A DNA stretch of 64,000 nt from Pseudomonas fluorescens. Its GTDB lineage: Bacteria; Pseudomonadota; Gammaproteobacteria; Pseudomonadales; Pseudomonadaceae. The position numbers and the translations under genes were made by a program. Positions within the stretch are counted from its first letter, which is position 1, and every line of letters starts with the position of its first letter. This document shows, piece by piece, positions 25,453-34,216 of this stretch. The notes under the pieces were generated by a model. That model had not been told where the DNA came from. It saw only the letters and a list, made by a program, of their open reading frames with translations, and ran no database searches. The stretch is taken from positions 62,001 to 126,000 of the forward strand of contig NZ_JSAK01000031.1 of NCBI RefSeq assembly GCF_000802965.1, read 5' to 3'.

Positions 25453-26370
25453 TTAGCCCTTGGCTCGGTGACGCAAGCGCGAATAGGAAATCAGCATGCT
25501 GGTCAGTTCTTGTGTCACTTGAGTGAACGGTGCCACTCGACGGCTGATCAGGCACACCTCACTCGTCTCCAACGACTCCTGAATCGGAATGTTGATAAGC
25601 GATGAGGAAAACAGTTTCATGCCTTGAAGCCTGCTCGGCTCGACGGTCAGGTAATCCGTCTCGGAAATGATCTGCAGAATTTCCAGCATCGACTCGGTGG
25701 TGACCACGATATTGGGCGGCGGCAGGCCTTGGGCTTTGAACAGATCGATCAGATGATTCTCTGCGCTACCTGCCACCCCGGCCGGCCGGACACTGATCCA
25801 CTGGCAATTGGCCAAATCACTCAGTGAACGAGCATCCGCCAAGGGATGCCCCTTGCGCGCAATCACGCTGGTTTTCGAGCGGTAAAGCCGCTCGATGTGC
25901 AAGTCGATATCACAGACACTGGGACTCAACGGACCCATCACGAAGTCGAGCCGGCCAGCGCGAATCATCTCGATCAGCCTCTTCGTCTGTCCACCGGCGA
26001 CATGCAGTTTTACGTTAGGAAATCGGCGGGTAAAACTGCTGAAGACCGGCATCAGGCACGCAGCCAAGGGTTCCGCTGTGACACCCAGTGCGATCTGACC
26101 TTCGGGCATGCCATTGCACTGTCGGACGTCCTGTACGGCACGATCGCAATCCAGAACGATCGAGCGTGCCCGGGTCAGGAAAACCTTGCCGGCCAGGGTC
26201 AGGCTGGTGCCTTGACTGGAGCGCACCAGCAAGGTGACACCCAGTTCTCTTTCCAGACTTTGAATCGACTCTGTCAACGTACTTTGGGCAGCGTCCAGTG
26301 CGCGTGCCGCCGAGCGAAAGCTGCCCTTGTCGACCACCGAGCAGAAGGCCCGGAGCTGAATCAGCTTCAT
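25453..26370 (-). CDS. LysR family transcriptional regulator
   Basis: A 305-residue LysR protein: MKLIQLRAFCSVVDKGSFRS, helix-turn-helix SAARALDAAQSTLTESIQSL, and a CbnR/TsaR-like effector domain with FVMGPLSPSVCDI. It resembles the group that controls aromatic sulfonate or benzoate-type catabolism. It is divergent from the Tat-exported epoxide hydrolase gene (500 bp away), a possible target. It ends 33 bp upstream of the ars operator region and is probably transcribed separately. Confidence 0.88.
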   Translation of the reverse strand: MKLIQLRAFCSVVDKGSFRSAARALDAAQSTLTESIQSLERELGVTLLVRSSQGTSLTLAGKVFLTRARSIVLDCDRAVQDVRQCNGMPEGQIALGVTAEPLAACLMPVFSSFTRRFPNVKLHVAGGQTKRLIEMIRAGRLDFVMGPLSPSVCDIDLHIERLYRSKTSVIARKGHPLADARSLSDLANCQWISVRPAGVAGSAENHLIDLFKAQGLPPPNIVVTTESMLEILQIISETDYLTVEPSRLQGMKLFSSSLINIPIQESLETSEVCLISRRVAPFTQVTQELTSMLISYSRLRHRAKG

Positions 26371-26740
26371 GAAACACAGTCGCTGGAACTGATGATCCAG
26401 TTGTTGCCGTTGTGCCCGTGAGCGGTGTGTTGAGCCGCGTTAAACGCTAGGTGGTGGGTTGCGATATTCAAGGACTGAACCTCCAAAGGGCTTAATTCGT
26501 AGCGCAATCGATTCGATCGTATGCGATGTATAAATAGTCAACGAAATAGCACCTTGATGTCAAAGCCATGTTTCGCCTCAGCGACCAGCGGTGGTGCTGT
26601 GGGGCGGGCGGAAAAGCCGAAGGTGATCGCTTTTTCCGTTCTATTCGGTGCCGTATTTGCCCTTATAAAATCAATTCCGTCAGCTAGTTACAGTCCTTTG
26701 TTCTAGCTGAATCTCGAAAGAATAATTCAAGGAATTTCTG
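26371..26740. other. Divergent intergenic region, no supported gene
   Basis: This stretch separates the LysR start from the small open frame at 26741. It contains AT-rich blocks near 26520-26545 and 26655-26735 that could hold promoters. A 61-codon open frame at 26521 lacks a ribosome binding site and any recognisable sequence. Confidence 0.5.
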
Positions 26741-26848
26741 ATGCTCAAAACCGAAAAAGTCCTGGTAACCGAACATGAAAGCCTGTCGGCCAGATTTATT
26801 GCTGTGGCGGCGATAAATACCCTTTTGCCGTTATTTCGCCGTGCTTAA
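26741..26848 (+). CDS. Possible 35-residue leader peptide
   Basis: ATG with AAGGAA about 7 bases upstream opens a 35-codon frame (MLKTEKVLVTEHESLSARFI..., ending LFRRA). It ends 44 bp before the epoxide hydrolase start. It could be a leader peptide or a chance frame; nothing like it is recognised. Confidence 0.25.
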   Translation: MLKTEKVLVTEHESLSARFIAVAAINTLLPLFRRA

Positions 26849-26892
26849 TCAATAAGTGGCTCTACGTGTAACGGCGCGCCTTAGGAGCCTGT

Positions 26893-28215
26893 ATGTCCAG
26901 ACACATCAAAAAACTTTCCCTGAGCAGACGTAAATTTTGCGGCGCTGCTGCAGTGACGTGCGCTGCGGCGCCGCTGGGGTTACTCGGTTTATCAATCAGG
27001 ACTGACGCTATGCCTATTACTCCAAATAAAACAAATAGTGTTTCTTCTGAAATACGTCCCTTTCATTTCAGCGCCAAAGAGGCAGAACTTTCCGAGTTGC
27101 GCAGACGCATTGAAGCAACCCGATGGCCGGACCAAGAAATAGTCAATGACTCATCTCAAGGCGTACAACTGGCGACCATTCAGAAACTGGCCAATCACTG
27201 GGCGACTAAATACGACTGGCGAATCATCGAGTCGAAAATAAACGCCGTTCCTAACTTCATCACCCATATTGATGGTCTGGATATCCATTTCATGCATATC
27301 CGCTCCAGACACGAAAATGCTTTGCCACTGCTGATGGCACACGGCTGGCCTGGGTCGGTGATCGAGTTGATGAAAGTCATCGGGCCACTCACCGATCCAA
27401 CGGCGCACGGTGGCAATGCTGCCGACGCGTTCAGCCTGGTGATTCCATCGATGCCGGGTTACGGCTTCTCGCAGAAACCGACCGAGGCCGGTTGGAATCC
27501 CGATCGCATCGCCGATGCCTACATCGAATTGATGAAGCGCCTCGGATACACCCGATATGGAGCACAAGGGGGAGATTGGGGTGCAATCGTCGTCGATTTA
27601 ATGGCAGTAAAAGCACCACCTGGCCTGATCGGTATTCATTCGAACATGCCGGGGGTTATCCCGCCTGAAATCGATGCAGCGTTGTTTCGGGGGGAGCCGA
27701 TTCCCAGTGGGCTCTCCGAGGAAGAGACGCAGGCGGCGGTTCAACTCGCCAACACCTACAAGCACATCGGCTACGCCATCATGATGGGGGATCGACCTCA
27801 GTCGCTGACAGGCCTCACTGATTCACCGATTGGGTTGGCGGCGTTCATGCTGGATCACGATCCCAAAAGCTACGAGATGATTGCGCGTTCCATTGACGGA
27901 CAACCGGAAGGCCTCACGCCGGACGACGTCCTCGACAACATCACGCTGTTCTGGCTGACCAACACCGCCGTTTCTTCGGGGCGACTGTATTGGGAGAACA
28001 AGTCGACATTCTTCGCGGTGAAGGGCGTCAACATTCCGGTGGCGGTGAGCGTGTTTCCCGATGAGCTGTACGCAGCGCCGAAAAGCTGGTCGGAGCGGGC
28101 GTATCCCAAACTGGTGCACTACAACAGATTGCCCAAAGGCGGGCACTTTGCGGCGTGGGAGCAGCCGAAGTTGTTCTCGCAGGAAGTTCGCGCCGGGTTC
28201 AAGTCGTTGAGGTAA
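26893..28215 (+). CDS. Epoxide hydrolase family protein with Tat signal
   Basis: A 440-residue protein with a twin-arginine signal (LSRRKFCGAAA) and a hydrophobic stretch. It then has the EHN N-terminal lid domain (RPFHFSAKEAELSELRRRI, ATRWPDQE) and an alpha/beta hydrolase core: HGWPGSVIELMK oxyanion loop, nucleophile aspartate in QGGDWGA, PDELYAAPKSW and catalytic histidine in KGGHFAAWEQP. This is the microsomal (mEH/juvenile hormone) type, which opens epoxides to diols. Tat export means that it folds before reaching the periplasm. AGGAG lies upstream of the start. The porin gene downstream is convergent. Confidence 0.9.
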   Translation: MSRHIKKLSLSRRKFCGAAAVTCAAAPLGLLGLSIRTDAMPITPNKTNSVSSEIRPFHFSAKEAELSELRRRIEATRWPDQEIVNDSSQGVQLATIQKLANHWATKYDWRIIESKINAVPNFITHIDGLDIHFMHIRSRHENALPLLMAHGWPGSVIELMKVIGPLTDPTAHGGNAADAFSLVIPSMPGYGFSQKPTEAGWNPDRIADAYIELMKRLGYTRYGAQGGDWGAIVVDLMAVKAPPGLIGIHSNMPGVIPPEIDAALFRGEPIPSGLSEEETQAAVQLANTYKHIGYAIMMGDRPQSLTGLTDSPIGLAAFMLDHDPKSYEMIARSIDGQPEGLTPDDVLDNITLFWLTNTAVSSGRLYWENKSTFFAVKGVNIPVAVSVFPDELYAAPKSWSERAYPKLVHYNRLPKGGHFAAWEQPKLFSQEVRAGFKSLR

Positions 28216-28238
28216 GTGACAAGGCTATAAATTAGCAA

Positions 28239-28275
28239 GCTGCGTTCATCCTGTTTCGTTGCAGATGAACGCAGC
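28239..28275. terminator. Convergent hairpin between epoxide hydrolase and OprD genes
   Basis: GCTGCGTTCATC and GATGAACGCAGC form a perfect 12-bp stem with a 13-base loop in the gap between two convergent genes. No strong T-run follows on either strand, but the position supports termination of both. Confidence 0.6.
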
Positions 28276-28287
28276 CTGCTTACCGCT

Positions 28288-29583
28288 TTACAGCAACGAA
28301 ATCGGGTAGCTGATGAACAGACGATTTTCGTCAAATTCATTGGTGCTGAAGTTTTTACGGATACTGGAGTTTCGCCATTTAACGGTCAGGTTTTTCAAGG
28401 CGCCAGACTGAACGACATAGGCCAGTTCAGATTCGCGGCCCCATTCCTTGCCGTCGGTGATAGCCCCGGTGTGCACGTTGTCGCCACTGATGTAGCGGTT
28501 CATCATCGTCAGGCCCGGAACACCCAGTCCGACGAAGTTATAGTCATGGCGAACCTGCCAGGAACGTTCCTGTGCGTTGTCGTAGCTGGAGTTGTAGCTG
28601 TCGTTCGCCAGGGTGCCGCCACTGGCGCCGTTGACCCGCATCCACGCGGTATCGCCAGTGAGCTTTTGCAGGCCGACATAAAACGTGTTGCCACCCAGTT
28701 TTGCCGAGAACAAACCGAAAGCGGTCTTGTTGTCCATGTCGCCGGCCAGACTGGCGCCGTTTTCCTTGCCAGTGAAAAAGCCCATATTGGCGCCGAGTGT
28801 CCAGTCGCCCACGAGTTGGCTGTGGCTCAGGCTGAAATATTGTTGCTGATAGATGTCCTCGAGTTCGTCGTACCAGACACCCACCGTCGTGCGCTTTTCG
28901 TTGAAGGTGTATTCACCGCCACCGAAATTGAATCGGTCGGACGTGAACGCCGCTTTGCCGTTCATGGACATGTCTTCCATGCTGGCGTCATTGCGCGGGC
29001 TGTTCTGCCGGAATTGACCGCCGTACAACGTCAGCCCGCCGATCTCCTGGGAGGTGATCTGCGCACCTTGAAAGGTCTGCGGCAGTGAGCGACCGTCATC
29101 GGAACGGAGGATCGGCAGGGTACTGACCCATTCGCCGACTTTCAGCACTGTCTTTGAAACCTTGGCCTTGGCGGCAACGCCCAGGCGTCCGAAATTGTCA
29201 GCAGGCTCGCCATCACCATGGACAGGCAACAGTTGCGTGCCGGCTGTACCTTTGCCCCCATCAAGCTTCTGCGAGTAAAGCCCCAGCACATCAACCCCGA
29301 AACCTACCGGCCCTTGGGTGTAACCGGAGCGGGTATCGAGGATGAAGTTTTGCGTCCATTCCTCAGCTTTGTTCTGCGGCGCGGCAGCATTCGGGTAGGC
29401 GGGATTGACGAAGTTACGATTGATGTAGGCGTTGCGCAGATTGAGCGTGGAAGTCGCGCCCTCGATAAAACCGCTATTTTCATCGGCATGAGCGACAGTT
29501 GCCGAGGCGGCACTGAGCGCCAGGGTCAGGCCGATTAATTTGTAATGTGCGGGTACGTTACGGCGAAAAACAGAGTGATGCAT
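28288..29583 (-). CDS. OprD family outer membrane porin
   Basis: A 431-residue protein with a signal peptide ending near VAHADE and the OprD pattern GFIEGATSTLNLRNAYINRN, RSGYTQGPVGFGVDVLGLYSQKLDGG and the C-terminal YPISLL with a terminal hydrophobic residue. OprD channels take up specific organic acids, amino acids or aromatics. The dehydroquinase and MHS permease genes upstream on the same strand suggest a quinate- or shikimate-related substrate (OpdK/QuiX-like), by inference. TTATTATT at 29604-29611 reads AATAATAA in the mRNA, a Hfq/Crc-type motif. Confidence 0.92.
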   Translation of the reverse strand: MHHSVFRRNVPAHYKLIGLTLALSAASATVAHADENSGFIEGATSTLNLRNAYINRNFVNPAYPNAAAPQNKAEEWTQNFILDTRSGYTQGPVGFGVDVLGLYSQKLDGGKGTAGTQLLPVHGDGEPADNFGRLGVAAKAKVSKTVLKVGEWVSTLPILRSDDGRSLPQTFQGAQITSQEIGGLTLYGGQFRQNSPRNDASMEDMSMNGKAAFTSDRFNFGGGEYTFNEKRTTVGVWYDELEDIYQQQYFSLSHSQLVGDWTLGANMGFFTGKENGASLAGDMDNKTAFGLFSAKLGGNTFYVGLQKLTGDTAWMRVNGASGGTLANDSYNSSYDNAQERSWQVRHDYNFVGLGVPGLTMMNRYISGDNVHTGAITDGKEWGRESELAYVVQSGALKNLTVKWRNSSIRKNFSTNEFDENRLFISYPISLL

Positions 29584-29603
29584 GTTGGCTTTCTCGCATT
29601 CAA

Positions 29604-29611
29604 TTATTATT
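29604..29611 (-). promoter_or_regulatory. AANAANAA (Hfq/Crc) motif upstream of the OprD gene
   Basis: On the minus strand this is AATAATAA, about 20 bases before the OprD start codon. It fits the A-rich motif through which Hfq with Crc represses translation of catabolic genes in Pseudomonas. Confidence 0.4.
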
Positions 29612-29712
29612 TTTCTGGCGGTTTTTTGCAGCCGGCGACTGAATTTCAGCCGCGGGCGGCCCTGGCAACAATCTGCCTAGGGACCGCCGTGTAAGCGTCT
29701 TGCGAAGAGGTG

Positions 29713-30168
29713 TTACTGGTTGGCTACCTGACGACGCAGCAAGTCATCAATGGCCCGGATGGCGAGGGGATAACCGTCGGCACCCATGCCGCAGATCACT
29801 GCATTGACCACGCCCGACATGATCGAGTGGCGATGCAGTTCGTCCCGTGCATGGATGTTCGACAGGTGCAGCTCAATCAGCGGCGCGTCGAGTAACTTCA
29901 GCGCATCCAGGACCGGAATCGAATGGAACGAGAGGCCGGCCGGGTTGATGATCACTGCTGCGCCTTGCTCGAAGGCCTCTTGAATCCAGTCGACCATCAC
30001 GCCTTCGTGGTTGGTCTGGCGAAAATCACATACCAGGTCAAGTTCCTCGGCCAGCCGTTCACTGCGTTGCCGGATTTGTTCGAGCGTGGTGTGGCCGTAA
30101 ATGTGTGGCTCACGACGACCCAGCAGGTTCAAGTTAGGGCCGTTGAGGATGAAGACGGTGCGGTTCAT
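29713..30168 (-). CDS. aroQ: Type II 3-dehydroquinate dehydratase, probably catabolic
   Basis: A 151-residue dodecameric-type dehydroquinase: NGPNLNLLGRREPHIYG, RQTNHEGVMVDWIQEA, INPAGLSFHSIPVLDAL and ELHLSNIHARDELHRHS contain the catalytic tyrosine, arginine and histidine regions. It converts 3-dehydroquinate to 3-dehydroshikimate. Its place between a shikimate/quinate-type permease (15 bp upstream) and an OprD porin argues for a catabolic QuiB-like copy rather than the housekeeping enzyme. Confidence 0.93.
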   Translation of the reverse strand: MNRTVFILNGPNLNLLGRREPHIYGHTTLEQIRQRSERLAEELDLVCDFRQTNHEGVMVDWIQEAFEQGAAVIINPAGLSFHSIPVLDALKLLDAPLIELHLSNIHARDELHRHSIMSGVVNAVICGMGADGYPLAIRAIDDLLRRQVANQ

Positions 30169-30183
30169 GGTCGTCCTGCTGCG

Positions 30184-31539
30184 TTATTTGGAAAGAATGG
30201 CTTGAGCGCGAGTGTCGACCGCGTCATCTTTGGCATCGGCGTTCAGGTCGACGCCACGGGTTTCCGGGCCGATGACGATCATGGCCAGCGAGATCAGGTT
30301 GATCACCGCGCACAGCGTCACCAGGGGCCATGGCGAGTTGTTCGACTGGCTCATCAGGTAGACCGCGATCATCGGCATTGGGCCGCCGATCACCAGGTTG
30401 GCGCCGGTGTAGGCCAGTGCCGAGCCCGAGTAACGGACCTGGGTCGGGAAGGCTTCGGCGAAGGCCACAGGCTGGATGCCACTCTGGAACTGGGTGAAGC
30501 CCAGGAACAACCCCATGATTGCCATGATGGCCGGGACGTTCAGCGTGTTGAGGATCGGGAAGTAGACGAACAGGATCAGCAAGGTCATGCACGACCCAAA
30601 TGCCAGCGCCTTTTTACGGCCCCAACGATCGGACAGATAACCACCGGCCAGCGCACCGAAAATCGCGCACATGTTGGCCACCATCAGCGACATGAAGCCT
30701 GTCGACTGGCTGAAGCCCAGATGCTTGGTCAGGTAGCTGAGGGAGAAAATCACGATCAAGTAGAACAGCGCAGCGGGCGAGCAGAAGAACAACATCAGTC
30801 GCAGAATGGTTTTGTAGTGGCTGCCCACGGCGGATTTGAGCGGGCTCTTTTCCTGCTTGACCGGGTTCTTTTTCAAGGCAACGAAGGCTGGGGTTTCATC
30901 GACTTTCAGGCGGATGAAGATCGCGACTACCACCAGCACGAAGCTCATGAGGAAAGGAATTCGCCAGCCATAGCTTTCGAATTGCTCGCTTGAGAGCGTT
31001 GCTGCCAGGCCCATTAACACGCCGTTGGCCAATATCTGACTGAGCGGTGAGCACAAGCCGAGCATGCCGGAATAACGCCCGCGGCGATCAGGGGAGGCGT
31101 GTTCCAGTGCCATCAGTTGGGCGCCGGTGGACTCGCCGCCCAACGCGAAGCCTTGAATGACCCGCAGCAGAACCAAAAGGATCGGTGCCCAGACGCCAAT
31201 CTGACCATAAGTTGGCAACAGACCCATCAGCACCGACGCCAGTCCCATCATGGTCACAGTGGCCAGCATCAGGTTGCGGCGACCGAGTTTGTCACCCAGG
31301 TAGCCACAGGTAATCGCACCCAATGGGCGTGCGGCGAGGCCGACACCGAAGGTTGCCAGCGAGGCGAGCAGGCCGGCTGTCGGCTCCATCGCCGGGAAAA
31401 ACAGCTTGGGCAGAATGGTTGCGGAAATCGCGCCATACAGCGTGAAGTCAAACCACTCCAGGGCAGTGCCAATGGTCGCGGCGGTCACCGCTTTGCGAGG
31501 CATGCGCAAATCATGAGTCTCGTGACTGGTTGTGCTCAT
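30184..31539 (-). CDS. MHS family MFS permease, shikimate/quinate-type
   Basis: A permease of about 451 residues in the metabolite:H+ symporter family: TALEWFDFTLYGAISATILP, ARPLGAITCGYLGDKLGRR, and RYSGMLGLCSPLSQILANG are typical of ShiA/KgtP-like carriers. The context with aroQ suggests uptake of shikimate, quinate or dehydroshikimate. The ATG at 31539 is preferred over 31554 on spacing grounds; this is uncertain. It is divergent from a LysR gene at 31706 that probably regulates the cluster. Confidence 0.9.
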   Translation of the reverse strand: MSTTSHETHDLRMPRKAVTAATIGTALEWFDFTLYGAISATILPKLFFPAMEPTAGLLASLATFGVGLAARPLGAITCGYLGDKLGRRNLMLATVTMMGLASVLMGLLPTYGQIGVWAPILLVLLRVIQGFALGGESTGAQLMALEHASPDRRGRYSGMLGLCSPLSQILANGVLMGLAATLSSEQFESYGWRIPFLMSFVLVVVAIFIRLKVDETPAFVALKKNPVKQEKSPLKSAVGSHYKTILRLMLFFCSPAALFYLIVIFSLSYLTKHLGFSQSTGFMSLMVANMCAIFGALAGGYLSDRWGRKKALAFGSCMTLLILFVYFPILNTLNVPAIMAIMGLFLGFTQFQSGIQPVAFAEAFPTQVRYSGSALAYTGANLVIGGPMPMIAVYLMSQSNNSPWPLVTLCAVINLISLAMIVIGPETRGVDLNADAKDDAVDTRAQAILSK

Positions 31540-31657
31540 AAAGGTGCTCGTCATTGTTTTTATGGTGTTGGGATACCCATCCGATTCCGCTTGGACAATG
31601 CAGCTGGCAGGAATCGTCGAAGTGAGTAGACGTTAGCGCATACTGCTTGCAAAATAA

Positions 31658-31675
31658 TTATCGAAATCACGATAA
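31658..31675. promoter_or_regulatory. Perfect inverted repeat, putative LysR operator
   Basis: TTATCG-AAATCA-CGATAA is a perfect dyad with T-N11-A geometry in the divergent gap, 31 bp upstream of the LysR start and 119 bp upstream of the MHS permease start. This is where a LysR activator of the permease-aroQ-porin genes would bind. Confidence 0.6.
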
Positions 31676-31705
31676 ATAGATAAGCCAGCCTTATGGGTAG
31701 CAATT

Positions 31706-32590
31706 ATGGAACTGCGTCACCTGAAAGCCTTCGTGGTCGCCGCCGACCTGCAGCACTTCAGTCGGGCGGCTGAACAACTGGGTATTGCGCAACCGGCACT
31801 GAGCCAACTGATGCGCACGCTTGAGGCGGAATTGGGACTCGCCTTGTTCCGCCGGGAAAACCGCGGAGTGGCGTTGACCGCTGCCGGCGAAGCGTTTCTG
31901 CCCCATGCGCGGCAGTCTATCGATTCCAGCGAACTGGCGATTGCTGCCGCGCGGCGTGCCCGACGCGGTGAAGTCGGCGAGATCAACATCGGCTATCACT
32001 CGGCGCTGTTCGAGGCCAACCTGCCGCAACTGCTGCGGCATTACTTCAGCACGTTTCCCGAAGTCAAAGTATCGCTGGTGGACGCGGGTATTCGCGCGCA
32101 GTTCGACATGTTGCTCGACCACAAGCTCGACCTGGCCTTTGCCCGGGTGTTCAAGGATCACCTGCCGGACCGTTTGCGCACCCATCATTTCAGTCAGTCC
32201 CGGCTCGTGCTGCTGATTCCGGACAACCATGAACTGGCGGACAGTTTTACCGGCGACCTGGCAACACTGCGGCATGAGAAGTTCGTGTTTTTGCAGGACA
32301 GCGCCGGCATCGGCCTGACCTCGCACACACTGCAGGCGTGCCGGCAAAACCAGCTGCACCCTGAGAACATCATGTACGTGCCGTCGCTGATGAGCATTCC
32401 GGGGCTGGTGGCCGCGGGCATCGGCCTGAGCATCGTGCCAGAAACGATGACCCGCTTGACCATGCCGGGCATACGCATTGTGCCGCTGGCGCAACCGGAA
32501 ATGGTCAGTGAGTTGTCGCTGATTTCCCGGATTGATGAGCGGTCCAGTGCAGTGCTGCACTTTATCGAAGAGGCTCATGGATGGGGCTGA
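31706..32590 (+). CDS. LysR family regulator of the quinate/shikimate-type cluster (CatM/BenM-like)
   Basis: A 294-residue LysR protein beginning MELRHLKAFVVAADLQHFSRAA, with helix-turn-helix AEQLGIAQPALSQLMRTLEA. The N-terminus is of the BenM/CatM/CatR type, which respond to aromatic pathway intermediates. It is divergent from the MHS permease, with a perfect dyad between them. The effector is inferred to be protocatechuate or a hydroaromatic acid. Confidence 0.9.
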   Translation: MELRHLKAFVVAADLQHFSRAAEQLGIAQPALSQLMRTLEAELGLALFRRENRGVALTAAGEAFLPHARQSIDSSELAIAAARRARRGEVGEINIGYHSALFEANLPQLLRHYFSTFPEVKVSLVDAGIRAQFDMLLDHKLDLAFARVFKDHLPDRLRTHHFSQSRLVLLIPDNHELADSFTGDLATLRHEKFVFLQDSAGIGLTSHTLQACRQNQLHPENIMYVPSLMSIPGLVAAGIGLSIVPETMTRLTMPGIRIVPLAQPEMVSELSLISRIDERSSAVLHFIEEAHGWG

Positions 32591-32612
32591 CCTGCTCTTG
32601 TACAAACACAAA

Positions 32613-32717
32613 CCTGTAGGAGCTGCCGAAGGCTGCGATCTTTTGATCTTGCTTTGCAGCGATCCCAATTTCAAAGATCAAGATCAAAAGATCGCAGCCT
32701 TCGGCAGCTCCTACAGG
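32613..32717. repeat. REPIN, TGTAGGAGCTGCCG class
   Basis: CCTGTAGGAGCTGCCGAAGG starts the element and its reverse complement ends it, with AGATCAAGATCAAAAGATC in the right arm. It sits 23 bp after the LysR stop and before the DHA2 efflux gene, as at 13161-13275. Confidence 0.92.
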
Positions 32718-32772
32718 TCCGCGTTTCCATAGTAGAGTGTCGAGCCATGTCGTAACTCAACAGGGATGACTG

Positions 32773-34164
32773 ATGTCTCAACGCCGCTCGACAATGATTG
32801 CCCTGTTGGTCGCCGTCACGTTCTTCATGGAGAACCTCGACGCCACGGTGATTGCCACCGCGCTGCCAGACATGGCCAAGACCTTTGGTGTGCCGGCGGT
32901 GGATGTAAACATCGGGATGAGCGTGTACATGCTCGCGGTGGCAGTGTTCATTCCCATCAGTGGCTGGTTGGCGGATCGCTTCGGCTCACGTCTGATATTC
33001 AGTTCGGCAATCGTGCTGTTCAGCCTGTCTTCGTTGATGTGCGGATTGAGTAACAGCCTGGAAACCTTTGTCGCCGCGCGCGTGCTGCAAGGCATCAGCG
33101 GCGCGATGATGGTGCCGGTGGGGCGCTTGGCGGTGCTGCGCACGACCGAGAAAAAAGACCTCGTACGGGCGATATCCTTCATTACCTGGCCCGGCCTGGT
33201 CGCTCCGGTACTCGGCCCTCCTTTGGGCGGTTTCATCGTCACCCACGCGTCCTGGCCGTGGATTTTCTACCTCAATTTGCCGTTAGGGCTACTGGCCCTG
33301 ATTGCCGCGTTCGTCTTGATTCCCAAGCAAGATCACGTCACTACCCGGACATTCGATTTCAGCGGTTTTCTACTGGCCGGCAGCGCCAGTGCTGCGTTGC
33401 TGTTCGGCCTGGAGATGCTGGGGCAAGGTCAGGCCAATTGGCTGCCGGCGTTGTTACTCAGTGGTGCCGGCGTAGTGCTCGGTTTGCTGTCTTGGCGACA
33501 TTTGCGTCGGCATGCGCAACCGCTGTTGGCATTGGGTGTTTTGAGCATTCGCACCTTCAGCGTCTGCCTCTGCGGCGGGTCGATTTTTCGCATCGCCATC
33601 AGCACCTTGCCGTTTCTCCTGCCGCTGATGTTTCAACTGGCCTTCGGGCTTTCTGCGCTGGATGCGGGGCTGCTGGTGCTCGCAGTGTTTGCGGGCAATC
33701 TGGCCATGAAGCCGTTCACCACGGCGGTGATGCAACGCTGGGGTTTTCGCCCGGTGTTGATGATCAACGGCGTCCTTGGCGTACTGGCGATAGCGGCTTG
33801 TGCCTTGCTGGATGAGCAGATGAGTTGGGGGCTGATTCTGTTCATTCTGTTTGTCGGCGGCTTGTCACGATCCATGCAGTTCACCGCGTTCAACACGTTG
33901 GGCTTTGCCGATGTGCCCAAGGAGCAGATGAGCGATGCCTCGACCTTGTTCAGTATGTTTTTCCAGCTGAGCATGGCGATGGGGGTTGCCGTGGGCGCGT
34001 TGCTGCTGCGTCTTGCGATGAGCATCCACGGCAATGCCGGGCACGCCGAGACGGTCGACTTTCAGTTGACGTTCCTGTGTGTGGCGGTGATTGCGGGGAT
34101 CGCCTTGCTGGACAATCTGCGATTGCCACCGAAGGCGGGGGAGGCGGTGTTGCAACGGTCATAA
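32773..34164 (+). CDS. DHA2 family MFS efflux transporter (EmrB/QacA type)
   Basis: A 463-residue drug:H+ antiporter with the predicted 14-segment DHA2 topology. The family motif is FMENLDATVIATALPDMAK, followed by ADRFGSRLIFSSAIVLF and the motif C region ARVLQGISGAMMVP. There is no MFP partner (EmrA) next to it, so it probably acts on its own as a cytoplasmic-membrane pump. The gene converges with pcaG. The substrate is unknown. Confidence 0.9.
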   Translation: MSQRRSTMIALLVAVTFFMENLDATVIATALPDMAKTFGVPAVDVNIGMSVYMLAVAVFIPISGWLADRFGSRLIFSSAIVLFSLSSLMCGLSNSLETFVAARVLQGISGAMMVPVGRLAVLRTTEKKDLVRAISFITWPGLVAPVLGPPLGGFIVTHASWPWIFYLNLPLGLLALIAAFVLIPKQDHVTTRTFDFSGFLLAGSASAALLFGLEMLGQGQANWLPALLLSGAGVVLGLLSWRHLRRHAQPLLALGVLSIRTFSVCLCGGSIFRIAISTLPFLLPLMFQLAFGLSALDAGLLVLAVFAGNLAMKPFTTAVMQRWGFRPVLMINGVLGVLAIAACALLDEQMSWGLILFILFVGGLSRSMQFTAFNTLGFADVPKEQMSDASTLFSMFFQLSMAMGVAVGALLLRLAMSIHGNAGHAETVDFQLTFLCVAVIAGIALLDNLRLPPKAGEAVLQRS

Positions 34165-34216
34165 AAGCGGCGAAAGCGGCGTTGAGAGCGAACCTCTCAA
34201 CACCGTGCCGGCGTCA

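Noticed and set aside
26521..26706. Possible 61-residue protein before the epoxide hydrolase
   Set aside because: No ribosome binding site and no recognisable sequence; the region looks like promoter DNA.
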